Below, piece after piece: positions 35,902-43,746 of a DNA stretch of 64,000 bases (its first letter is position 1; every line of letters starts with the position of its first letter). Where the stretch lies: NCBI GenBank assembly GCA_030145845.1, contig JAIXHJ010000001.1, positions 434,001-498,000 on the forward strand, given 5' to 3'. Source of the stretch: Pseudomonadota bacterium. GTDB taxonomy: Bacteria; Pseudomonadota; Gammaproteobacteria; Pseudomonadales; Oceanobacteraceae. Under the pieces are notes generated by a model. The model was not told the origin of the DNA, made no database searches, and saw only the letters and a program-made list of their open reading frames with translations. The translations under genes were made by a program, and so were the position numbers.

Positions 35902-36951
35902 TCACTCCGGGGCAGAATACCAGCGTTCCAGTGCTGCCTGCTCCTGCAGCATCTTCTGCTCCAGTGTCAGCGGCGCCCACAGCGGCATGCTGCGCACGGC
36001 TGACATCATAAATTCAATCAGGGTGAAATGGCGGCGCAGGATGCGCTGATGACGGTGTGGCAGAATCGGGTTGAACAGACTGTGATAGCGCAGCAGGTGA
36101 CGCGGATTTTTCTTCACCCACAACCAGGAACCCATCTCCAGGGTGAGCGGCAGATACAGGCCATCCGGCTGTTGGGCGGCGTAATCCTGATAGATGTAAT
36201 CCCACAGGTCACCATGGGTGGTGTAACTGTGGGCCTGCGGTTCAAACAGATAAAAATCGTGGCTGGGATAGGTGTGTTCAAACAGTTCGGTCAGCGCCAG
36301 CGCTTCGGCCACACCGGGCCAGGGCTGAGAGCTTTTCGCCCATGGAAACCAGATACGGTCCTTGTAACCGAAGCCGGAATGGCAGTCGAGACTGATACAG
36401 TGCTGCTGGCCGCGCAGAATACTGTGCATGGCATCCACCAGCGCCTGACTTTCCGGTTGCATGGGGTCGGTGCGGCGGCCACGGTACCAGGGCAGGTGAC
36501 GGCTGAGCCGCTGGCCGCTGACCAGAAACGGTGGCCGGCCTTCAGCATCCACCGGGGCATTGCGCATCAGATCGATGCCGCGCGGGTTGGCGCGGCTATT
36601 GCGCCACATGCCGCCGGGATTAACGATCGGGATCAGCAGCAGCCGGATCTGACTGAGCATGTCGGCCGCCGCCGGGTCCCACTCCAGCCGCCGCAGGAGT
36701 GTCCGCAGGAAGGACAGGATGACCTGAGTGCCAATGCGTTCGATGCCATGCACGCCGCCGATCAGCGCCAGGGTGGGTGCCTGAGGGGCCTGCGAACCCA
36801 TTTCCAGTACGTAAAACGGCAGGCTGATATCGCCCTGGGGAACGTGCAGCGGTACAGCAACCCGCAGGTGCCGTTTGCCTTCTTCAATCAGGTTTTCCAG
36901 CTCAATCAGTTCCGGCAGGGCTTTTTTTATCGGGTATGTCCGTTGAATCAC
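35902..36951 (-). CDS. M14-family zinc carboxypeptidase
   Basis: 349 residues, no signal peptide. Zinc ligands HxxE are in GGVHGIERIG (about residues 69-72) and the third His in LDCHSGFG; the catalytic Glu is in LEMGSW near residue 287. RNSRANPRGIDLMRNAP fits the substrate carboxylate-binding Arg region. The start is a GTG at 36951, overlapping nothing but facing the ABC exporter gene 56 bp away. Substrate unknown; murein peptides or cytoplasmic peptides are both possible. Confidence 0.87.
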   Translation of the reverse strand: MIQRTYPIKKALPELIELENLIEEGKRHLRVAVPLHVPQGDISLPFYVLEMGSQAPQAPTLALIGGVHGIERIGTQVILSFLRTLLRRLEWDPAAADMLSQIRLLLIPIVNPGGMWRNSRANPRGIDLMRNAPVDAEGRPPFLVSGQRLSRHLPWYRGRRTDPMQPESQALVDAMHSILRGQQHCISLDCHSGFGYKDRIWFPWAKSSQPWPGVAEALALTELFEHTYPSHDFYLFEPQAHSYTTHGDLWDYIYQDYAAQQPDGLYLPLTLEMGSWLWVKKNPRHLLRYHSLFNPILPHRHQRILRRHFTLIEFMMSAVRSMPLWAPLTLEQKMLQEQAALERWYSAPE

Positions 36952-37007
36952 GCGTCGCGGGTCCTTATTCTGCTCGCCTCGTTGTAACAGAACTGAGTAA
37001 CAGTTTC

Positions 37008-38816
37008 ATGAAATCTGCACAGTCTTTGCCGGATGACGTACCGGCCCGCTACCGTGGCTGGCATTGGGTAAAGACCCTGTGGCCCTACCTGATGGAATAC
37101 CGCTGGCGCGTGCTGGCAGCTTTACTGTGTCTGGTGGCGGCGAAAGTTGCCAGCGTTTCCATGCCGTTTCTGCTCAAATATCAGGTGGATCATCTGAGTG
37201 CCGCGGATAAAGCGGGCATTGCCGTGGCGGATTGGTGGCTGTGGTTTCCGCTGGCACTGGTACTGGCATACGGCAGTGTGCGGTTTCTGAATGTGTTTAC
37301 CGGTGAACTGCGTGATCTGCTGTTTGGCCGCGTCACTGAGCGGGCCATGCGGCGGATGGCCCTGCGGGTGTTCCGTCACCTGCACCAGCTCAGCCTGGAT
37401 TTTCACTTGAACCGGCAGACCGGGGCGCTGCAGCGCGATATCGAGCGTGGCACCAATGGCATCAGCTTTCTGCTGCGCTTTATGATTTTCAATATCATCC
37501 CGACCTTTCTCGAACTCTTCTTTGTGATTGGCCTGCTGCTGCTCAATTATCCGCCGGTATTTGCCCTGATAACTGCCGCTGCTGTGGTTGTCTATGTGGC
37601 CTATTCGGTGAAGCTGACAGAATGGCGGACCCGCTATGTGCGCGAAGCAAACCGGATGGATTCCACCACCCATGCACGGGCACTGGACAGCCTGCTGAAT
37701 TATGAGACGGTCAAATATTTCACTGCGGAGCAGCGCGAAGCGGAGGCCTATGACGGTGCTCTGGCCGGCTGGGAACAGGCGCGGCGGATGAACCGCTTAT
37801 CGCTGTTTTCACTGAACAGCGGGCAGGCGCTGATCATCAGTCTGGCGATGGCCGCTATGCTGCTGTTTGCCGCTTATTATGTGCTGACCGGGGTGATGAC
37901 ACTGGGCGACTTTACGCTGGTCAACGCCTTTATGTTTCAGCTGTTTCTGCCGCTGAATTTTCTCGGTTTCGTGTACCGCGAGATCAAGGCGTCGATGGCC
38001 AATATCGAGCGCATGTTTGAGCTGCTGGATGAGCAGCCCGGTGTCGCGGATGATGCGCAGCAGCCGCTGAAGGTGACGGAAGGGCGGGTTGAAATCCGTG
38101 AACTGGTGTTTTCTTACCAGCCCGAAAGACCGATTATCCGCGGCCTGTCACTGAGCCTGGAGGCGGGAAAAACCCTGGCTGTGGTCGGCGCCAGCGGGGC
38201 TGGAAAATCAACGCTGACCAAACTGCTGTTCCGTTTCTATGATCCGCAGCAGGGCCGTATTCTGATTGATGGTCAGGATATCCGTCAGGTCAGCCAGCAG
38301 TCCCTGCGTGAGGCGCTGGGCATCGTGCCGCAGGATACGGTGCTGTTTAACGATACGCTGAAAAACAACCTGCTGTATGCCAATCCGCAGGCCAGTGATG
38401 AGGCGCTGCAGCGGGTGCTGGTGATGGCGCATCTGGAACGACTGGTGCGTGAGTGTCCGGACGGTCTGGAAACGGTGGTCGGCGAGCGCGGGCTGAAACT
38501 GTCCGGCGGCGAGAAGCAACGCATTGCGATCGCCCGTATGCTGCTGAAGCGGCCGGCGATTATGGTGTTTGATGAGGCCACATCCTCACTCGATTCACAG
38601 ACAGAGCGTGGCATCATGGCCGCCATCCGCGAAGTGTCGGCCGGGCATACGGCGCTGATTATTGCCCACCGCCTGTCGACCGTGGTGGATGCCGACTGCA
38701 TCGCCGTACTGGATCAGGGGCAGCTGGCGGAGCAGGGAACTCATCAGCAGTTGCTGGCCCGCAACGGCCGTTATGCCGCTCTGTGGAATGCCCAGCAACA
38801 GGAACAGGAAATCTGA
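37008..38816 (+). CDS. Atm1-type ABC exporter (ATPase-permease)
   Basis: 602 residues: six membrane helices (about 30-320) and a nucleotide-binding domain with Walker A GASGAGKST (394-402), signature LSGGEKQRIAIAR and Walker B IMVFDEATSSLD. The half-transporter order and segments such as LDFHLNRQTGALQRDIERG and LNYETVKYF are the ABCB7/Atm1 signatures, so glutathione-based metal or persulfide compounds are likely substrates (family knowledge). The ATG at 37008 begins at a normal N-terminus; the frame is open 72 bases further upstream. One base separates its stop from xni. Confidence 0.92.
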   Translation: MKSAQSLPDDVPARYRGWHWVKTLWPYLMEYRWRVLAALLCLVAAKVASVSMPFLLKYQVDHLSAADKAGIAVADWWLWFPLALVLAYGSVRFLNVFTGELRDLLFGRVTERAMRRMALRVFRHLHQLSLDFHLNRQTGALQRDIERGTNGISFLLRFMIFNIIPTFLELFFVIGLLLLNYPPVFALITAAAVVVYVAYSVKLTEWRTRYVREANRMDSTTHARALDSLLNYETVKYFTAEQREAEAYDGALAGWEQARRMNRLSLFSLNSGQALIISLAMAAMLLFAAYYVLTGVMTLGDFTLVNAFMFQLFLPLNFLGFVYREIKASMANIERMFELLDEQPGVADDAQQPLKVTEGRVEIRELVFSYQPERPIIRGLSLSLEAGKTLAVVGASGAGKSTLTKLLFRFYDPQQGRILIDGQDIRQVSQQSLREALGIVPQDTVLFNDTLKNNLLYANPQASDEALQRVLVMAHLERLVRECPDGLETVVGERGLKLSGGEKQRIAIARMLLKRPAIMVFDEATSSLDSQTERGIMAAIREVSAGHTALIIAHRLSTVVDADCIAVLDQGQLAEQGTHQQLLARNGRYAALWNAQQQEQEI

Positions 38817-38817
38817 C

Positions 38818-39588
38818 ATGCAGTTACTGATCGTTGATGCGATGAATCTCATCCGCCGCATTTATGCCGCGGCGGAAGAATCCGAGCTGGCACTGGAGGC
38901 CACCCGCAGTCACTGCCTGAGCGTGATCAGCCGTAACGCTGAGCAGTGTCGGGCCACCCACGTGGCGGTTGTCTTCGAACAGAAGTGCGTTACCTGGCGG
39001 CATGAAATCTGGCCGGATTACAAACTTGGCCGCCCACCCATGCCGGTAACGCTGGAGCAGGGGCTGGAAGATATCCGCCGCCATTTTCAGCAGGCCGGTC
39101 TGTACTGTCTGGAACTGGCGGGCTGGGAGGGCGATGACGTGGTGGCCACGCTGGCGGCGCGGGCGGCCTTTGCCGGTCTGACCGTCACCATTCTGTCGAC
39201 CGATAAAGGCTTCTGTCAGCTGGTGAACAGCCGCCTGACGGTGCGTAATCATTTTGACCGGTACAGCTGGGATGAGCTGATGGTGGAACAGAAATTCGGT
39301 CTGCTGCCACAGCAGTTAGCGGATTTCTGGGCGCTGACCGGAGACAGTACCAATCATCTGCCGGGGGTGGCCGGCATCGGGCCGAAAACCGCCGGCCAGC
39401 TGCTCGATCAGTACCGCACGCTGGATATCGTGCTGGCCCGGCATGAAGAATGCGACACCCGTGTGCGTAATGCCCTGCAGCAGCACTGGACGCAGGCGCT
39501 GCTGACGCGGGCGCTGGCGACCCTGCGTACCGATGTGCCGCTGGGACTGAACCTGCATGAACTGCGCTGGCAGGTTGCCGGGCGGTAA
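38818..39588 (+). CDS. xni: Flap endonuclease Xni (exonuclease IX)
   Basis: 256 residues, 5'-nuclease family without a polymerase. LLIVDAMNLIRRIYA, DYKLGRPPMP, GDDVVATLAARAA, STDKGFCQL and the helix-3-turn-helix GIGPKTAGQLL match E. coli Xni/YgdG. Family members cut 5' flaps with two metals or bind flap DNA; Xni proteins often lack some of the metal-binding acids of PolI-type nucleases. The start comes 1 base after the ABC exporter stop. Confidence 0.93.
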   Translation: MQLLIVDAMNLIRRIYAAAEESELALEATRSHCLSVISRNAEQCRATHVAVVFEQKCVTWRHEIWPDYKLGRPPMPVTLEQGLEDIRRHFQQAGLYCLELAGWEGDDVVATLAARAAFAGLTVTILSTDKGFCQLVNSRLTVRNHFDRYSWDELMVEQKFGLLPQQLADFWALTGDSTNHLPGVAGIGPKTAGQLLDQYRTLDIVLARHEECDTRVRNALQQHWTQALLTRALATLRTDVPLGLNLHELRWQVAGR

Positions 39589-39655
39589 CAATCTGTTGTT
39601 TGCAGCGCGTCGCTCAGAACTCTAAAATCCCGCCTTTTTCCAATGGGGACTGACT

Positions 39656-40072
39656 GTGTCCGTCGACATCAAAGTCCGGGGCTATCACCTGGACATCTAT
39701 CATCATGTAAACAACGGCCGTTATCTGGAGTTTCTGGAAGAGGGGCGTTGGGATTATTTCGAGCGTTACCGCTTTTTTGATCTGTTTGAATCCAAGGATC
39801 TGGCCTTTGTCGTGGCCAATATCAATATCAGTTACCGCCGGCCGGCGTATGCTGGCGAAACCATCCGGGTTATTACCCGCATGGATACCATTGGTAATAA
39901 AAGCGCCAAAGCCGTACAGGAAGTCCGCCTGCTGCAGGACGGTCAGCCGGCTGATCTGATTGCGGATGCCGTGGTGACCTTCTGTCTGATGGATGCGGTC
40001 AGCCAGAAATCCGTGGCTATTGCCGGTGAACTGCGGGCGACTCTGGAAAAAATGATAGAGGACGGTGTATGA
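39656..40072 (+). CDS. fadM: Long-chain acyl-CoA thioesterase III (FadM-like)
   Basis: 138 residues, a single hot-dog domain. VRGYHLDIYHHVNNGRYLEF (residues about 6-25) matches E. coli FadM almost residue for residue, with the catalytic Asp in LDIYHHVNN; NINISYRRPA follows. Hydrolyses long-chain acyl-CoAs, helping beta-oxidation of unusual fatty acids. Start is GTG after GGGGACTGACT. The stop overlaps the miaE start (ATGA), so translation is coupled. Confidence 0.93.
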   Translation: MSVDIKVRGYHLDIYHHVNNGRYLEFLEEGRWDYFERYRFFDLFESKDLAFVVANINISYRRPAYAGETIRVITRMDTIGNKSAKAVQEVRLLQDGQPADLIADAVVTFCLMDAVSQKSVAIAGELRATLEKMIEDGV

Positions 40073-40686
40073 CACTGGATGAGGTGCTGCAGGAAATTGA
40101 TGCCTTTCTGGGCTGCCCGACGCCCGATGTCTGGGTGCGTGTGGCGCTGGAAAATCAGGAAATTCTGTTGATCGACCACGCCAACTGCGAAAAGAAGGCG
40201 GCCACCACGGCGATGAATCTGCTCTACAAGCACATCGACCGTGACGATCTGCTGAAAAAAATGAGTCAGCTGGCGCGTGAAGAACTGCTGCATTTCGAGC
40301 AGGTGGTCAACATCATGAAAGAGCGCGATATTGCCTACCGCCATGTTTCCTCCTCCCGTTATGCGGCGGGGCTGCGTGAGGCCGTCCGTAAAGGCGGGGT
40401 GGACGAACTGACGGACGTGCTGATTGTCGGCGCTTTTATTGAAGCCCGTTCCTGTGAGCGCTTCGCGAAACTGGCGCCTTTTCTGGACGACAAGCTGGCG
40501 AAATTCTACCGTTCACTGCTGCGTTCCGAAGGCCGTCACTATCAGGATTACCTGACGCTGGCGGCACAGTATGCCGGCGGCCCGATCACTGACCGGGTCG
40601 GGGAGTTCCGTGAACTGGAACGGCAGCTGATCGAATCGCCGGATGACAGCTTCCGTTTCCACAGCGGTGTACCAGCGGTAGCCTGA
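40069..40686 (+). CDS. miaE: tRNA-(ms2io6A37) hydroxylase
   Basis: 205 residues, ferritin-like di-iron fold. Iron ligands are expected in the two EELLHFEQV and EGRHYQDY helices plus the ENQEILLIDHANCEKKAA and EARSCERF helices, all present. MiaE hydroxylates 2-methylthio-N6-isopentenyladenosine at tRNA position 37, and needs oxygen. The start overlaps fadM by four bases. Confidence 0.95.
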   Translation: MTLDEVLQEIDAFLGCPTPDVWVRVALENQEILLIDHANCEKKAATTAMNLLYKHIDRDDLLKKMSQLAREELLHFEQVVNIMKERDIAYRHVSSSRYAAGLREAVRKGGVDELTDVLIVGAFIEARSCERFAKLAPFLDDKLAKFYRSLLRSEGRHYQDYLTLAAQYAGGPITDRVGEFRELERQLIESPDDSFRFHSGVPAVA

Positions 40687-40717
40687 CGCGTCTGTCAGGG
40701 CTGGCTGGCGCCTGTGT

Positions 40718-40900
40718 TCAGCAGTCCTGGCAGGAACGTATGATTTTCACGCAGACATCACAGATCTGCGCGTATTCCTGCTCATCGATGACACCAGCGT
40801 CCAGATCCCTGCGCGCCTGGGCCATCCGCCCCTGGGCATCTTTCAGATCGGTATAACGCCGGTTGGCTTCCAGTGCACTGAGTGTTTTTGCGGAGGTCAT
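40718..40900 (-). CDS. Small double-CxxC protein of unknown function
   Basis: 60 residues. The ATG at 40900 has a well-placed AGGAG on the minus strand, supporting a real gene. The N-terminal half is helical and charged (LEANRRYTDLKDAQGRMAQA), followed by DAGVIDEQEY and a C-terminus CDVCVKIIRSCQDC, i.e. CxxC-x6-CxxC ending at the last residue. This is a plausible zinc- or iron-sulfur-binding knuckle. I do not recognise a family. Monocistronic between miaE and the next hydrolase gene. Confidence 0.7.
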   Translation of the reverse strand: MTSAKTLSALEANRRYTDLKDAQGRMAQARRDLDAGVIDEQEYAQICDVCVKIIRSCQDC

Positions 40901-41110
40901 GGCGGTCTCCTGATTGTCCCTGTTGTTGTTATCGACAATTGCTGACAGATAGATCACTATTTGCTGTCAACAGGCCTGAATCCTTTACTGCCTTTATATA
41001 TACATTGAAGCTCAGTAAGAACAAAAGGTATCAATGGGCCTTTCTCTGGCGTGATATATCCCTTATAAAACTGACCTTTGTTAACAATTCTAAGAAGAAC
41101 AGGCGGCACG

Positions 41111-42004
41111 ATGGCGGAAGAGAACACTCAGGATGAATTAGTCAGCTGGACCGATGGACCCGATCAGGATCTGCATGGCTGGTTAAGAGCGGGGGATCAG
41201 GCACAGCCCGCATATCATTTTCTGCATGGTAATGGCTTCTGCAGCCGCACCTTATGGCCTGTGGCCCGTCTGTTGCCGGGCAATGCGCCGCTGATCTTTA
41301 CCGATGTGCCGGGGCATGGCTTTTCCCCGCAACCGCAGCATCATATGCCGGACTGGCTGCGCATCGCCCGGCGGGTAACCCCGGCGCTTGAACGCCTGAG
41401 TGGCGCTCGCCCGGTGGTGGGGATCGGACATTCCATGGGCGGTGTACTGACCCTGCTGATGGCTGCCGAACGCCCGCAGCTGTTCAGCCGCATTATCCTG
41501 CTCGACCCGGTGTTATTTTCGCCCGAGGTTCTGCTGTACCAGAAGCTGACGCGTAAAACCGGCCTGTGGAAGCGCTCAGCGCTGGTGAAAGCGGTGAGCA
41601 ACCGGCGTGCGCTGTGGCCTGATGCTGAGACGATGAAAGCCGATCTGAAAAATAAATCCCTCTACCGCCAGTGGACGGAAGCCGCACTGGATAATTTTAT
41701 CACCGGTGGCAGTCGTGCCGTGGAACAGGGGAGGCAGCTGTGCTGTGACCCGCACTGGGAAGCGGCAATTTTCGGTTCTTATCCCCGTGGCTTATGGCAG
41801 GCGGTTCACCGCGTCAGTGTGCCGGTGGATATTCTGGTGGCAGACGAAAGCTATGGTTTTATCGTCCGCTCAGCGCGCAAAGCGGCCAAAGCCAACCGCA
41901 ATATCCGCTGGCAGAGTGTAAAAGGCGGACACTGCTTTCCGATGGAGCAGCCACAGCTGGCGGCAGACCTGATATCGGCGTTGATCGGCGGGAGTGTGAA
42001 CTGA
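41111..42004 (+). CDS. Alpha/beta-fold hydrolase
   Basis: 297 residues. YHFLHGNGFCSRT has the oxyanion HGNG motif, GIGHSMGGV the nucleophile Ser (about residue 110), and GGHCFPMEQP the catalytic His; an acid in LVADESYGF is a candidate. The triad is complete. Substrate unknown. The start MAEENTQ at 41111 follows AGGCGG; the frame is open 33 bases upstream but with no better signal. Confidence 0.88.
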   Translation: MAEENTQDELVSWTDGPDQDLHGWLRAGDQAQPAYHFLHGNGFCSRTLWPVARLLPGNAPLIFTDVPGHGFSPQPQHHMPDWLRIARRVTPALERLSGARPVVGIGHSMGGVLTLLMAAERPQLFSRIILLDPVLFSPEVLLYQKLTRKTGLWKRSALVKAVSNRRALWPDAETMKADLKNKSLYRQWTEAALDNFITGGSRAVEQGRQLCCDPHWEAAIFGSYPRGLWQAVHRVSVPVDILVADESYGFIVRSARKAAKANRNIRWQSVKGGHCFPMEQPQLAADLISALIGGSVN

Positions 42005-42103
42005 CGCAATCTGCGGGCGTGAAAACCTTTGTCAAATAATAGCGGGTAGGCTATTGTGACTTTTCCTTTCAGCCAGTTTTAAAGAGAGCGAAGAGTAGGA
42101 CTT

Positions 42104-42568
42104 ATGAACATGGAGATTCAGGCAGCGCTGGATGTTGCCGATGAAACTGATTCATTTCTTCAGATTACGGATGTCATTTATGCAAAGGAAGCAGATGACG
42201 GCTACGATGCCCTGAGCGATGCGGAAAAAACAGTTTTCTGTATTGATGGCCTGCTGAGAGAGATGGAGAACGGCGGTTTCGTGCAGTTTTTCCATCACGA
42301 AGTAGGCGCCCTGGCAGAAGATACCCTGGAGGCTCTGGAGCGTATTAAAGCTAAGGAAACCATGGGTCTGATGAATCGTATGATCGATTATTTTGATGAT
42401 CGCAGAGTGCCGGCCGATGACGATGAACGTATCGATATCTTTGAACAGATCGAACGTGAACATGCTGACGAAATTGCCGAGTGCGATGACAGGTTCCACG
42501 AACTGGGTGATAAACTGGTTGAACTCACGCTGGCTTACGTTGCCCGCAACCTGAAAGAGTTCCGCTGA
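42104..42568 (+). CDS. DMP19/DUF4375-like acidic protein
   Basis: 154 residues, strongly acidic and probably all helical. DALSDAEKTVFCIDGLLREM and GGFVQFFHHEVGALAEDTLE are the pattern of DMP19-like (DUF4375) proteins, known as DNA-mimic or dimeric regulators in Neisseria; whether this one mimics DNA is untested. The start follows GAGAGCGAAGAG. Ends at an intrinsic terminator. Confidence 0.8.
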   Translation: MNMEIQAALDVADETDSFLQITDVIYAKEADDGYDALSDAEKTVFCIDGLLREMENGGFVQFFHHEVGALAEDTLEALERIKAKETMGLMNRMIDYFDDRRVPADDDERIDIFEQIEREHADEIAECDDRFHELGDKLVELTLAYVARNLKEFR

Positions 42569-42573
42569 TTATG

Positions 42574-42598
42574 AATGCCGGCTTATGCCGGCATTTTT
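42574..42598 (+). terminator. Intrinsic terminator after the DMP19-like gene
   Basis: A 9-bp stem AATGCCGGC/GCCGGCATT (42574-42582 and 42587-42595), tetraloop TTAT, then T's. It ends 20 bases before dgkA, whose transcript must therefore start within or read through this gap. Confidence 0.9.
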
Positions 42599-42617
42599 AT
42601 GTCCGGCAGGTGCCCTG

Positions 42618-42986
42618 ATGAACTGGTGGCGGCAAAGGCTCGGCAGTCTGGTAAATGCAGCCCGCGGGCTGTGCCTGTTACTGCGTTACGAGTGTCATGC
42701 GCAGCTTCAACTGCTGGCCGTCTGTGCGGTAACGGCAAGCGGGTTCTTAACCGGAATATCGGTGTCCGAGTGGAGTGTGCTGGTGCTGACAATGGCGCTG
42801 GTTGTGTCGCTGGAAGCACTGAATACCGCACTGGAACATCTGGCCGATGCTGTCCATCCTCATCATCATCCAATGGTCGGTCGCGCTAAGGATGTGGCCG
42901 CTGCTGCGGTACTGATATCCGCTTTTGCTTCTGTTATTATCGCCGGGCTTATCTTTATCCCTTATTGGTGCGCAGGTGCCGGATAA
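42618..42986 (+). CDS. dgkA: Diacylglycerol kinase, prokaryotic type
   Basis: 122 residues with three membrane helices. EALNTALEHLADAV (about residues 66-79) and GRAKDVAAAAV are the two catalytic signatures of the DgkA/undecaprenol kinase family. Recycles diacylglycerol released by periplasmic glucan synthesis, or phosphorylates undecaprenol in some bacteria. The start at 42618 comes after GCAGGTG. Confidence 0.93.
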   Translation: MNWWRQRLGSLVNAARGLCLLLRYECHAQLQLLAVCAVTASGFLTGISVSEWSVLVLTMALVVSLEALNTALEHLADAVHPHHHPMVGRAKDVAAAAVLISAFASVIIAGLIFIPYWCAGAG

Positions 42987-43042
42987 GGTGTAGGGATCTG
43001 TAATAAAACATTAATAAAAACAAAAACCGAAGGAATTCTCCC

Positions 43043-43603
43043 ATGTTACGCACTCTTATGAGCCTGGTGTTTGCTCTGACCGCATTCTCCTGTGTTCACG
43101 CCAAAGAAATAGAAGGCATTGATGTCGACGAAACGCTGGATGTTACTGCTCAGACTCTGGTTCTGAATGGTGCTGGTGTACGCTCGAAGTTTTTTCTCGA
43201 TCTGTATGTCGCTGCGCTGTATCTGAGCCAGGAAGAAAAGGATGCCGACGCTATTATTAAAGCGGATAAGCCGATGGCTATCCGTCTTTATATCGTTTCG
43301 GATATGATCACCAGTAAACGTATGGCCGACTCGACCCGTGATGGGTTTGTGCGCTCCACGCACGGTAATGTGGCGCCGATTGAAGATAAAATTGAAGAGT
43401 TGATCAAAGCCTTCAGTGAAGAAATTGAAGAAGGTGATGTCTTTGATCTGGTGTATACACCAGAGACGGGTGTGACGGTATACCGGGATGGTGAAGCAGA
43501 ATCCAATGTGAAAGGCCTGGCATTTAAACAGGCCCTGTTTGGTATCTGGCTGTCAGATGACCCGGTACAGACGTCGCTGAAAAAAGCACTGGTCCGGAGC
43601 TGA
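43043..43603 (+). CDS. Exported chalcone-isomerase-fold protein
   Basis: 186 residues with a signal peptide (about 1-20, ending VHA). LVLNGAGVRSKFFLDLYVAALYL is the beginning of the bacterial chalcone isomerase-like domain (positions about 38-60). Bacterial members probably bind fatty acids or small molecules rather than isomerise flavonoids; no function is established. The ATG follows CGAAGGAAT. Confidence 0.88.
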   Translation: MLRTLMSLVFALTAFSCVHAKEIEGIDVDETLDVTAQTLVLNGAGVRSKFFLDLYVAALYLSQEEKDADAIIKADKPMAIRLYIVSDMITSKRMADSTRDGFVRSTHGNVAPIEDKIEELIKAFSEEIEEGDVFDLVYTPETGVTVYRDGEAESNVKGLAFKQALFGIWLSDDPVQTSLKKALVRS

Positions 43604-43746
43604 CCGGTGTCTGATCCGGCTGCAGCCGATGTGCTCTGTTTATGGCTGTATGCCCGGCTTCTGCTTTTTTGAGTGATGGCTGTTGTGGGGTAGTTGTCTG
43701 CGGCAGTGAAGATAAAACAGCATCAGCAGGATAAAGAGGGACGGCG

